Below are positions 1-7,083 of a stretch of DNA of 12,067 nucleotides, in pieces (the first letter of the stretch is position 1; the number at the start of each line of letters is the position of its first letter). A program made the translations under genes and the position numbers. Source of the stretch: Thermodesulfovibrionales bacterium (GTDB lineage Bacteria; Nitrospirota; Thermodesulfovibrionia; Thermodesulfovibrionales; UBA1546). The stretch lies in contig CAKKPR010000366.1 in the NCBI GenBank assembly GCA_919901705.1, forward strand, positions 1 to 12,067. The letters are read 5' to 3'. The notes beneath the pieces were generated by a model, which was not told where the DNA came from, searched no databases, and saw only the letters and a program-made list of their open reading frames with translations.

Positions 1-1
1 T

Positions 2-310
2 TTAAAGCAATCTCAAATAGTCTCTTGCTCCGTGCATAATTCTGTGAATAAGAATTGTCTGCCCTTCAATCGTATAAAAAATAAGATAATCATGGACAAT
101 CAGGTAGCGGTACCCTAACCTGGTAAGTTCATCTTCCTCAGGGACACGCCCGATAAAGGGATGATTGGAAAGATGTGACAGGTTTTTTCCAATTTTTGCT
201 GCAAGGGCTTCTGCGGCAGTCAAGTTTTCTGCGGCGATATAGGTTACAATCTCGTTAAGGTCGTCTTCTGCAATTTGTAACAGCCGGATAACGTATTTAG
301 GCTGTTTCAC
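2..310 (-). CDS. ParE/RelE-type toxin of a type II toxin-antitoxin pair
   Basis: A 102-residue protein of the ParE/RelE (plasmid stabilisation) toxin fold. The N-terminal half has the usual helical hairpin. The C-terminal half carries the family's strand pattern, with GYRYLIVHDYLIFY at about residues 66-79 followed by ILIHRIMHGARDY at about 86-98; the late R/H-x-x-H-G-x-R-D-Y ending is typical of the family. The start is a GTG at 310-308, inside the last codons of the antitoxin gene (14-bp overlap), so the two are translationally coupled. The stop TAA lies at 4-2, so the gene is complete. The sequence alone does not say whether the target is gyrase (ParE-like) or ribosome-bound mRNA (RelE-like). 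Toxicity is inferred from the family. Confidence 0.88.
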   Translation of the reverse strand: MKQPKYVIRLLQIAEDDLNEIVTYIAAENLTAAEALAAKIGKNLSHLSNHPFIGRVPEEDELTRLGYRYLIVHDYLIFYTIEGQTILIHRIMHGARDYLRLL

Positions 311-569
311 GAAGTCTCTTTCTCAGGTCTTTCATCACCTGACTGAGAGTCCGCCCCTTGTCACCGGATGCCTTTTGGGCCTGAGCAACTGCAAGCTTGC
401 TGAAGAGGTCAATTTTTAACTGAAGCTTGCTGTATTGAGCCATTGACATGACAACCATATCACCCTCGCCGTTTTTGGTGATAAAAATAGGCTCGTCAGA
501 TTTGTGCGCGAGTTCTGAAATTTCGTTTGCCTTGTTTCTTAAATCGGATATTGGTTTTATAACCGGCAT
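297..569 (-). CDS. Phd/YefM-type antitoxin
   Basis: A 90-residue antitoxin of the Phd/YefM family, encoded directly upstream of its toxin in the usual antitoxin-first order. The N-terminus (VIKPISDLRNKANEIS, residues 3-18) is the characteristic DNA-binding start. It is followed by the EPIFITKNGEGDMVVMS segment (about residues 26-42) and the AQYSKLQ helix. The C-terminal 35 residues are charged and probably disordered until they bind the toxin. The ATG at 569-567 has a strong Shine-Dalgarno sequence (GAGGAGG) just upstream. The gene is expected to repress its own promoter through the inverted repeat in the upstream region; that is inferred from the family. Confidence 0.9.
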   Translation of the reverse strand: MPVIKPISDLRNKANEISELAHKSDEPIFITKNGEGDMVVMSMAQYSKLQLKIDLFSKLAVAQAQKASGDKGRTLSQVMKDLRKRLRETA

Positions 570-595
570 TGTACCCTCCTCTTTGCTATATCATT

Positions 596-622
596 ATTAT
601 ATCATTTAAGTGATAAAGTCAA
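596..622 (-). promoter_or_regulatory. Probable promoter and operator of the toxin-antitoxin pair
   Basis: On the minus strand a TTGACT box (622-617) is followed after 15 bp by a perfect TATAAT (601-596). The spacer is shorter than the ideal 17 bp. Almost all of it is occupied by a 14-bp near-palindrome, ATCACTTAAATGAT (614-601; six of seven pairs match). This is the expected position of a Phd/YefM autoregulatory operator. The sequence boxes are seen; their function is inferred. Confidence 0.5.
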
Positions 623-639
623 TCCGCCTGCTGGACAAA

Positions 640-666
640 GCAATCTTGTATTTACTGCAAGATTGC
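640..666 (-). terminator. Hairpin downstream of the operon, weak terminator candidate
   Basis: GCAATCTTG (640-648) and CAAGATTGC (658-666) form a perfect 9-bp stem with a 9-nt loop. Read on the minus strand it lies about 70 bp past the stop of the methyltransferase gene and is followed only by TTTGTCC, a poor U-tract. It could end the leftward operon before the toxin-antitoxin pair, or simply be part of the repeat that starts at 658. Confidence 0.35.
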
Positions 667-695
667 CACGCTCCCTTCAGTAGCTCGCAATGACA
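658..695. repeat. Dispersed intergenic repeat remnant (ATTGCCACG...CTCGCAATGACA type)
   Basis: The stretch runs from CAAGATTGCCACG to TAGCTCGCAATGACA. It has ATTGC (662-666) and GCAAT (687-691) as inverted ends and the AATGACA terminus. It resembles non-coding repeats scattered in many bacterial genomes, and it shares its terminal AATGACA with the larger element at 11133-11249. The assignment rests on pattern memory and on this shared end; copy number cannot be seen here. Confidence 0.5.
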
Positions 696-733
696 GAGTA
701 ATCGTACTTTCTGTGTCTATATTACTTTATTTC

Positions 734-1900
734 TCAATCCACAATCAAAAACGCACACTTCAGATATTCAGTCTCCGGCATTGAAAGAAGCACCGGGTGG
801 TCATGGTTCTGTGAACGCAGGCTGAGAAGTCTCAGGTTACGCCCTGCCCCTCTCCCTGCGGAATGAAGCATATCAAGAAACATCTCCCTGCTCATGTGAT
901 AGGAACATGATGAGGTGGCAAGAATTCCGCCGGATTTTATCAGCCTCATGCTCATTTCATTAAGCTGCCGGTATGCCTTTATTGCCTCTTTTATTTTGCC
1001 TGAGCTTTTTACAAAAGCAGGCGGGTCAAGCACAATAAAATCATATCTCTTCTCACCTTTTCCAATTTCATCTTTGAGAAAAGAGAAAACATCAAATTTT
1101 ATAAATTTAACTCTATCATGAAAGCTGTTTAACTCTGCATTTTTCTGAGCCTGTGTTATTGCTTTTTCCGATTCATCAACTCCTGTAATCTCATCAACCA
1201 GAGAAGCAAGCCTTAAGGACCATGCGCCTGTATAGCAGAAAAGGTCAAGGCCTTTCCCGCCCTTTATGAAATCCCTTAGCGCTGTCCTGTTTTCTCTCTG
1301 GTCAAGAAAGAATCCTGTCTTCTGCCCTTCATAAGGGTTTATCTCAAAGCTCACCCCATCCTCACTTATAACAGGAAGAGACTGAAGGCTGCCTTTTATA
1401 ATTTCTTTATAGAGCGGGATTCCTTCGAGGGAACGCATACGGCTGTCATTTTTTATTATTATCACCTCAGGCTTGAGCATCTCATCGAACAATCCAATAA
1501 TTACGTTTTTGAAAGCCTCCATACCTAATGTGAGAAATTGCAAAACAAGGCAGTCTTTGTATCTATCCACAATAAGGCCGGGAAGATAATCTCCCTCGCT
1601 GAAAATCAGGCGCATGGCATCCCTTGTTTCGAAAAACCGTTCTCTCAGGCTCAATGCTGCATTTATTCTCTTTCTGAAAAATTCCTTGTCAATACTCTCT
1701 TTTTCTCTGGTCAGTATTCTTATCGAGATAAGGCTGTGAGGATTGATGTAGCCGATACCAAGAAATACATCTTTCATATCATAAATCTCGACTATCGAAC
1801 CGGGTTCATATTTCTTTGGGTTCTCGTACAGCTCATTAGAGAAAACCCACAAATGCCCGTCAAGGATTCGCTTTGTTCTCTTAAGATGAACTTTTTGCAT
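734..1900 (-). CDS. rlmI: RlmI-type SAM-dependent rRNA (cytosine-C5) methyltransferase
   Basis: A 388-residue class I rRNA methyltransferase of the RlmI/YccW family; E. coli RlmI makes m5C1962 in 23S rRNA and is of similar length. An N-terminal PUA-like RNA-binding domain (about 1-75) is followed by a middle domain and a Rossmann methyltransferase domain (about 180-388). Visible motifs are EGQKTGFFLDQRENR (191-205), the SAM-binding LDLFCYTGAW (218-227), VDES (241-244), LDPPAF (291-296) and the catalytic cysteine in SSCSYH (C332). I chose the ATG at 1900 because AGGAG (1912-1908) lies 7 nt upstream; an in-frame ATG at 1924 would overlap the previous gene and lacks such a site. It follows the small subunit gene by 16 bp and is probably co-transcribed with the complex. 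A functional link is not implied. The exact target base is inferred. Confidence 0.88.
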   Translation of the reverse strand: MQKVHLKRTKRILDGHLWVFSNELYENPKKYEPGSIVEIYDMKDVFLGIGYINPHSLISIRILTREKESIDKEFFRKRINAALSLRERFFETRDAMRLIFSEGDYLPGLIVDRYKDCLVLQFLTLGMEAFKNVIIGLFDEMLKPEVIIIKNDSRMRSLEGIPLYKEIIKGSLQSLPVISEDGVSFEINPYEGQKTGFFLDQRENRTALRDFIKGGKGLDLFCYTGAWSLRLASLVDEITGVDESEKAITQAQKNAELNSFHDRVKFIKFDVFSFLKDEIGKGEKRYDFIVLDPPAFVKSSGKIKEAIKAYRQLNEMSMRLIKSGGILATSSCSYHMSREMFLDMLHSAGRGAGRNLRLLSLRSQNHDHPVLLSMPETEYLKCAFLIVD

Positions 1901-1916
1901 TTCAATACTCCTTTTA

Positions 1917-2423
1917 TTATTCAATGGCTTTTAATATCCCCTGAAGCAATGCCACAGGTGTGGGCGGACAACCATGTATGAGGACATTCACGGGTATGAC
2001 TTTATCTATACCTCCCAAAGATGCATAGCTCTCTCCGAATATTCCGCCATTGCATCCGCAGTCACCAACTGCGACTACAATTTTTGGCGGAGGCGTGGCA
2101 TTATAAGTCCTGCGAAGCGCAATCTCCATATTATGTGTCACAGGCCCTGTAACCAACAGCATGTCTGCAAACCTTGGCGAGGCAGTAAAATGGATACCGA
2201 ATCTTTCGCAGTTATAAATCGGGTTGTTTATCGCATGTATTTCAAGCTCACAGCCATTGCACGAGCCTGCATCCACCTGCCTTATGGCCAGGCTGCCACG
2301 GAAACGCTTTCTGACAGCCTCTTCCAGCCTGATGCCAACCTCTTCTACTTCAGGAATAATTTCAGTTGACAGAGGCTCTGTTACAATGCCTGTCCGGAAT
2401 ATCTGGCGCAGTATCCTTATCAT
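1917..2423 (-). CDS. hyfI: NuoB/HyfI-like small subunit of a hydrogenase-related (Ehr-type) complex
   Basis: A 168-residue protein of the NuoB/HycG/HyfI family, which carries the [4Fe-4S] cluster closest to the catalytic subunit. The four expected cluster ligands are visible: CNGCE (C55, C58), GDCGCNGG (C122 or C124) and HGCPPTP (C152). CNGC is the group 4 hydrogenase spacing rather than the adjacent CC of true complex I NuoB. The length is normal for the group and the protein has no Tat signal, as expected for a cytoplasm-facing subunit. Its ATG overlaps the TGA of the large subunit gene by 4 bp (ATGA), which implies coupled translation and equal dosage. Because the large subunit lacks Ni ligands, this cluster must serve some reaction other than ordinary H2 chemistry. 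The name hyfI marks homology only. Confidence 0.88.
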   Translation of the reverse strand: MIRILRQIFRTGIVTEPLSTEIIPEVEEVGIRLEEAVRKRFRGSLAIRQVDAGSCNGCELEIHAINNPIYNCERFGIHFTASPRFADMLLVTGPVTHNMEIALRRTYNATPPPKIVVAVGDCGCNGGIFGESYASLGGIDKVIPVNVLIHGCPPTPVALLQGILKAIE

Positions 2424-4024
2424 AGGTCATGCCCCGAATAAGACTGATTAAAACTTTTATTGCAAAGCGGAAAGTCCGGTACTATATTGCCGGGTATTGC
2501 CTGCTCAAGGCCAAGCCAGTTAACACTGGACGGGTCTCTGACCATGCACCTGTTAATCTCACCTTTTGGCCCTGACTGAAGCCAGTAAATAATCTCTCCC
2601 CGCCAACCTTCAACAGCAGCAAACCCGTATATGCCAGGAGATGGTGGATTAAAAGTAGAAGCTATCTCTCCATCAGGAAGGTTCTCAAGCATATACCGGA
2701 TAATCCTGATTGATTCTCTTGTCTCCTGAACTCTGACCCATGTCCTTGCATGTACATCTCCGGTAATAAGAACAGGCACACCTAGTTCAATGCGGTCATA
2801 TTGGTCATAAGGAGGAAAAGGGTTGAATATTCGGCAGTCGAGATTCAGCCCGCTGGCCCTTGCAGCTATTCCGACAACACAAAGTTCCCGTGCTATCTCG
2901 GGACGAAGAACGCCTGTATCCCTGACCCTGTCTTCAAGAGACGGACTTTCATCGTATATAACAACAAGCTTCTCAAAATCTTTTGATATGCTGTCAAGTT
3001 CTGATAATATTTCTTTTTTACCTTCTGAATCAATGTCAACAACCACTCCTCCTGGAATAACCTTATCCATCATAAATCTATGGCCAAAAAGTTTATGGTT
3101 GGTGCGAAGGATCATTTCCTTGAGCCTTGACATCTGGTAAAGCATAAATGCAAATGCAGCATCATTACAGATAGCTCCTATGTCACCGAGATGGTTTGCT
3201 ATGCGCTCCCTTTCAAGGAAAATTGCACGGAGCCAATTAGCCCTTTCAGGCACATTACAGCTCGGTTGCAAGTCGCAACGACCTGTCATGGACTCCAGTG
3301 CCATGCAATAGGCAAGGGAATGTGCAACCGTAGTATCGCCTGACACCCTTCCGGCAAGCCTGTAGCCTTCTTCCCATAACAGAGACTCAAATTTTTTCTC
3401 TATACCTTTATGTACATACCCGAGCCTTTCTTCAAGATTAATTATATCCTCGCCAACTGCCTGAAAACGGAAATGACCCGGCTCTATAATCCCTGCGTGA
3501 ACAGGCCCCACGGGTATTTCATAGACTCCTTCACCCTCTGCCTTAATCCATTCATATTCACCCGCAACCCTCGGCATCGGCTTTGATGCATCAAAGGATT
3601 TTCTCAGCGGCCAGGCATCTTCAGGCCAGTCTTCAAATTTTATCCATGGCCTTGAATCAGGATGTCCGACAGGTGTAATGCCCATGAGGCTTTGTATCTG
3701 CCGCTCAAACCTGTAGGCAGGGAGATACCTCCTTGTAAGACTTGGAAACTGAGGATTATCTGATGGCAACTCTGATTTTACGATCAGGTATTCCTTGCCC
3801 CACCTGTAGCAGGCAAAGACACAGAATCCCCTTCCAAAAGGGGTCTCGTCACTGGCCCATTCAGCAGCAAGAAGGGCAAAAGCCTTTTTTTTCAATACCC
3901 AGGCAGCTTCCGCAAACTTTTCTACCGGCACAGTGCAGCAAATTACCGAAGACGGGCGTTGCCTATTGTCAAATTGAACATCAGTCCCAAGCGCAGATGT
4001 TATTGCATCAGTCAACACACTCAT
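2420..4024 (-). CDS. hyfG: HyfG/HycE-like large subunit without [NiFe] ligands (Ehr-type), NuoC-NuoD-like fusion
   Basis: A 534-residue fusion in the HycE/HyfG arrangement. Residues 1 to about 145 are NuoC-like, ending in FERQIQSLMGITPVGHPD (106-123). The remainder is a NuoD/hydrogenase large subunit fold with GPVHAGIIEPGHFRF (173-187), LGYVHKGIEKKFE (201-213), ERERIANHLGDIGAICNDA (271-289) and FNPPSPGIYGFAAVEGWRGE (458-477). The first Ni-binding motif, normally ERxCGIC before a conserved H-x-x-A-Y, reads GRVSGDTTVAHSLAY (S228, T231). The C-terminal DPCxxC reads NQSYSG (S528, G531) and the protein stops three residues later. All four Ni ligands are therefore missing although the surrounding fold is intact, so loss by decay is unlikely. 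The ATG at 4024 overlaps the upstream stop by 4 bp and has GGAG upstream; an earlier in-frame start at 4054 is less likely. It is best called an energy-converting hydrogenase-related large subunit of unknown substrate. Confidence 0.9.
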   Translation of the reverse strand: MSVLTDAITSALGTDVQFDNRQRPSSVICCTVPVEKFAEAAWVLKKKAFALLAAEWASDETPFGRGFCVFACYRWGKEYLIVKSELPSDNPQFPSLTRRYLPAYRFERQIQSLMGITPVGHPDSRPWIKFEDWPEDAWPLRKSFDASKPMPRVAGEYEWIKAEGEGVYEIPVGPVHAGIIEPGHFRFQAVGEDIINLEERLGYVHKGIEKKFESLLWEEGYRLAGRVSGDTTVAHSLAYCMALESMTGRCDLQPSCNVPERANWLRAIFLERERIANHLGDIGAICNDAAFAFMLYQMSRLKEMILRTNHKLFGHRFMMDKVIPGGVVVDIDSEGKKEILSELDSISKDFEKLVVIYDESPSLEDRVRDTGVLRPEIARELCVVGIAARASGLNLDCRIFNPFPPYDQYDRIELGVPVLITGDVHARTWVRVQETRESIRIIRYMLENLPDGEIASTFNPPSPGIYGFAAVEGWRGEIIYWLQSGPKGEINRCMVRDPSSVNWLGLEQAIPGNIVPDFPLCNKSFNQSYSGHDL

Positions 4025-5469
4025 TTCAGCAACTCCACAGCTGTATGAAACCACCGGTTAAGAAAATCAGGCATGTAAATACCGATAACAAGTACCAGCG
4101 CCATATGCAGCATTACAGGTATATGAGCTGCCTTAATAGGCCGCTGGTATGAAGGCGCCGGGCCGGTGACCATAGGCTGTACCCTTCTGAACAATGCTGC
4201 AAATGCTACTGCAAAACCTAACAGCAAAAAAGGCGTTAATAAAGGCGCATCCTTCATTGTTGCGGTCAGTATCAAAAATTCGCTCGTAAAAACGCCAAAA
4301 GGCGGCATACCTACAATGGCCATCACTCCGAACATCATTCCCCACCCAACCAAAGGGTTTCCCCTGATAAGTCCTTTTATCCTGTCCATCTCCTGTGTCC
4401 AGTGCATCTGAGAGGCATGTCCGACAGTAAAAAATATGGCTGACTTTGTAAGGCTGTGGACAAGCATATGGAGGAGAGCTCCGAAAGTTGCTATGGGGCC
4501 TCCAAGGCCAAAGGCAAAAGTTGCTATCCCCATGTGTTCTATTGATGAATATGCAAACATGCGTTTTATATCCTTCTGCCTCAGTAGTGAAAAAGCAGCC
4601 ACTATGATCGAAAGCAACCCGAAACCCATCATTATGTCGCCTGCGTGATGAGTGCCTGTTGAACCGTCCACAAGCACCTTGCATCTTACCAGAGCGTAGA
4701 GTGCAACATTTAACAGCAATCCTGAAAGTACAGCCGAGATTGGCGTCGGCCCTTCACTGTGCGCATCAGGAAGCCAGTTATGTACAGGGACAAGCCCTAC
4801 TTTTGTACCGTAACCCACCATCAGAAATACGAATGCCAGAGACAGAACTGTCGGCTCAAGTTTACCGCTTACCTGACTGAGGTTGGTCCAGAGCAATGCC
4901 TCGCCTCCTGCACCCAGCACCTTTTCTGCTGCAAAGTAAAGGAGCACAGTTCCAAAAAGCGCCAGTGCAATTCCAACGCCACAGAGTATAAAATACTTCC
5001 AGGCAGCTTCAATTGCCGAGGGAGTGCGATAAAGGGAAACAAGCAACACCGTAGACAATGTAGCCAGTTCCATTGCTATCCACAGGACACCGACATTGTT
5101 TGTAAGAAGACAAAGGAGCATCGCAAAAATAAAAAGCTGGAACATCGCATGGTAAAAGCGCATACGGATAGGCCCCACATGACCGTCTTGCCTTTCCTTT
5201 CTCATATATCTCCTGCTGAAAATGGCAGTGGTCATAGATACAAAGGAAGTCAGGACTGCCAGATAAACATTAAATGCATCAACAAAGAAAAAGTTTCCTC
5301 CTGCAAGCATGGGACCTTTCACATAAACCTCTAATGCCAGCGCTATTCCGGCTGCAAACGTGGCAGCAGAACCCAGTATGTTTATTTCAGGCGCATACTT
5401 TCTGTCGCCGATAAAGGCAAGGACAATAGCTGCAAACAATGGCACGCTCAACAAAATCAAAAGAGGCAT
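4021..5469 (-). CDS. hyfF: HyfF-like antiporter-type membrane subunit
   Basis: A 482-residue, very hydrophobic protein with about 14 predicted membrane helices. It belongs to the NuoN/NuoM/Mrp-antiporter family in its HyfF form. The conserved ion-path residues are present: E134 in MELATLS, K223 in GYGTKVGLVPVHNWLPDAH, the Q-K-D-I-K-R loop with K299 and K302 before the YSSIEHMG segment, and K342 in HSLTKSAIFF. Its usual role is to move H+ or Na+ across the membrane, driven by the redox arm. Start: ATG at 5469 with AGGAGG 7 nt upstream, 2 bp after the stop of the previous gene. The next gene overlaps its stop by 4 bp. The translocated ion cannot be told from sequence by eye. Confidence 0.9.
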   Translation of the reverse strand: MPLLILLSVPLFAAIVLAFIGDRKYAPEINILGSAATFAAGIALALEVYVKGPMLAGGNFFFVDAFNVYLAVLTSFVSMTTAIFSRRYMRKERQDGHVGPIRMRFYHAMFQLFIFAMLLCLLTNNVGVLWIAMELATLSTVLLVSLYRTPSAIEAAWKYFILCGVGIALALFGTVLLYFAAEKVLGAGGEALLWTNLSQVSGKLEPTVLSLAFVFLMVGYGTKVGLVPVHNWLPDAHSEGPTPISAVLSGLLLNVALYALVRCKVLVDGSTGTHHAGDIMMGFGLLSIIVAAFSLLRQKDIKRMFAYSSIEHMGIATFAFGLGGPIATFGALLHMLVHSLTKSAIFFTVGHASQMHWTQEMDRIKGLIRGNPLVGWGMMFGVMAIVGMPPFGVFTSEFLILTATMKDAPLLTPFLLLGFAVAFAALFRRVQPMVTGPAPSYQRPIKAAHIPVMLHMALVLVIGIYMPDFLNRWFHTAVELLK

Positions 5470-5471
5470 GC

Positions 5472-6137
5472 TTAATCCTCCTCTTTCAGTCTGGCCATTT
5501 GTTCTATGTCCAGGCTGTCGAATGTAGTATGAATCTGGAAAAAAAATATCCCGAATATGAATGCAGCAATGAGTATGTCAAGCGCAACGCCAAGCTCTAC
5601 TACAAGCGGCATACCGTAAGTTGCGCTTGTGGCTGCAAAAAAAAGTCCGTTCTCCATAGCAAGAAATCCTATTATCTGAGTAACGGCATGTTTTCTTGTA
5701 ATCATCATTAAAAGCCCGAGCAGAACAGTGGCAAGGGCAACAGCAAGCGTTGAACGGGTCATAAGAGTTGAAAGCTCCCTGACAGGCGCGGTCAGATGGT
5801 ACGAGAAAATAACAAGGGCTATGCCTATCAGCATTGTCATGGGTACATTTACAATAGTTTCCACCTCTTTGTGTATTTTCAGCCGTTGGATAAGGACATG
5901 CAGAATGTACGGAAGAAGAATAACTTTCAAAGACAGGGTCAGTATAGAAGATATATAAAGATGATGCGCTCCGGCGACAAATCCGACTATGGCAGTGCTT
6001 ATGGAGAGAAAAAGCCCCTGCCATGCAAACAGGTGTATAAGCCCGTACATTCTTCTTTGGACCAGCATGCCAAATGCTGTCAGGAGTATCATTGCTGCAA
6101 GAAAACTGTTTATCTGCGCTGCAAGGTTCGTATGCAT
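5472..6137 (-). CDS. hyfE: HyfE-like membrane subunit (NuoK-like C-terminal half)
   Basis: A 221-residue membrane protein with about 6-7 helices, matching HyfE of hydrogenase-4-type complexes. Its C-terminal half resembles NuoK, with GFLAMENGLFFAA (about 157-169; one conserved membrane glutamate) and ELGVALDILIAAFIFG (about 180-195; a second acidic pair). NuoK-like subunits connect the redox module to the antiporter subunits through buried glutamates. The ATG at 6137 was chosen because GGAG ends 4 nt upstream and it follows the previous stop by 1 bp. An upstream in-frame ATG at 6170 would overlap the previous gene by 32 bp. It ends in a charged cytoplasmic tail, LKEED. Confidence 0.87.
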   Translation of the reverse strand: MHTNLAAQINSFLAAMILLTAFGMLVQRRMYGLIHLFAWQGLFLSISTAIVGFVAGAHHLYISSILTLSLKVILLPYILHVLIQRLKIHKEVETIVNVPMTMLIGIALVIFSYHLTAPVRELSTLMTRSTLAVALATVLLGLLMMITRKHAVTQIIGFLAMENGLFFAATSATYGMPLVVELGVALDILIAAFIFGIFFFQIHTTFDSLDIEQMARLKEED

Positions 6138-6138
6138 T

Positions 6139-7083
6139 TCACTCCAGAATAAAATAAGATAACATTCCAAGGGTTGCCAGTAAAAAGGCAGACCCGAGAA
6201 ATTCAGTTAAACGGAACAGCCGCATCTTTGCCAGGCCTGTTTCTATCAATACAAGGCCGGCTCCTGCTGCTGCAAGCTTCAATATCATAAACAGAAACGC
6301 TGCCGGTATTGCTGTAAAGTCACCGGATGCTGCAATACCCCACGGCGAAAAAACAGCTATCCCCAGCATCACAAAAAGGAATAGTTTCATCATCCCCGCC
6401 CATTCAATGAGGGCCAGATGCCTTCCTGAATATTCCAGTATCATCGCCTCATGTATCATTGTAAGCTCAAGATGCGTTGCCGGATTATCCACAGGTATTC
6501 TTCCGGTCTCGGCAAGGGTGATAAGGATAAACGCAAGCAAAGCGAATGCAAGGGACGGCCTCAGAACAGACTGGCCGCTGTAAATTACCTGAACCATCTC
6601 TGAAAGCGATGTAGACTTGCTTGCCAGAGATACGGTGAATATAGCCATAAGCATTGCAGGTTCAGCCAGGGATGCGATTGTCATCTCACGGCTTGAACCC
6701 ATACCTCCAAATGCCGTGCCGATATCCATTCCGGCTAAAGCAGTAAAAAATCTTGCGATTGCAAAGAGCGCCACTAATGCAATTACGTCTGCTGTGGCAG
6801 CCAGAGGCAGATCCACAGACAGCATAGGCACGATTCCTCCCGCAAGAACAGCAACTCCAAAGACAAGATACGGGGTAAAACGGAATATCCATGATGCGTT
6901 CCCGGCAAGCACCACACCTTTTGAAAAAAGCTTTATGATGTCCCTGTATGGCTGAAAAAGTCCTGGTGATGTACGTCCCTGCGACCAGCACTTCAGCATC
7001 TTTATCCACCCCGCAAATGCAGGTGCAACTAAAAGGATAATCAGCAACTGCAAAATCTCTATTATGAATGGATACAATATCAT
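6139..7083 (-). CDS. hyfC: HyfC/HycD-like (NuoH-like) membrane anchor subunit
   Basis: A 314-residue membrane protein of about 8 helices in the NuoH/HycD/HyfC family, the subunit that docks the hydrophilic arm onto the membrane. Conserved cytoplasmic loops are clear: GRTSPGLFQPYRDIIKLF (36-53), FGGMGSSREMT (125-135) and ETGRIPVDNPATHLELTMIH (192-211) followed by EAMILEYSGRHLA. The acidic residues that line the proposed ion/quinone-coupling path in the family (for example E192, D199, E206, E212) are kept. I chose the ATG at 7083 because it forms an ATGA overlap with the preceding stop and gives the usual family length. A longer reading from 7182 only adds residues encoded within the previous gene. 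It has no strong Shine-Dalgarno sequence, so translational coupling is likely. Confidence 0.9.
   Translation of the reverse strand: MILYPFIIEILQLLIILLVAPAFAGWIKMLKCWSQGRTSPGLFQPYRDIIKLFSKGVVLAGNASWIFRFTPYLVFGVAVLAGGIVPMLSVDLPLAATADVIALVALFAIARFFTALAGMDIGTAFGGMGSSREMTIASLAEPAMLMAIFTVSLASKSTSLSEMVQVIYSGQSVLRPSLAFALLAFILITLAETGRIPVDNPATHLELTMIHEAMILEYSGRHLALIEWAGMMKLFLFVMLGIAVFSPWGIAASGDFTAIPAAFLFMILKLAAAGAGLVLIETGLAKMRLFRLTEFLGSAFLLATLGMLSYFILE

Noticed and set aside
2420..4024. Calling the operon a functional [NiFe] hydrogenase-4 or formate hydrogenlyase
   Set aside because: The Ni-binding cysteines of the large subunit are all replaced, and no formate dehydrogenase, ferredoxin subunit or maturation gene is present.
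4133..4684. A 183-residue reading frame on the minus strand in another frame of the hyfF-like gene
   Set aside because: It is a frame-shifted shadow of the hyfF-like gene with no plausible start signal or protein motif.
4759..5334. A 191-residue reading frame on the plus strand, and similar frames at 1538-1981 and 5796-6152
   Set aside because: They lie antisense to well-supported membrane subunit or methyltransferase genes, have low-complexity or Cys/Lys-rich composition, and match no family pattern.
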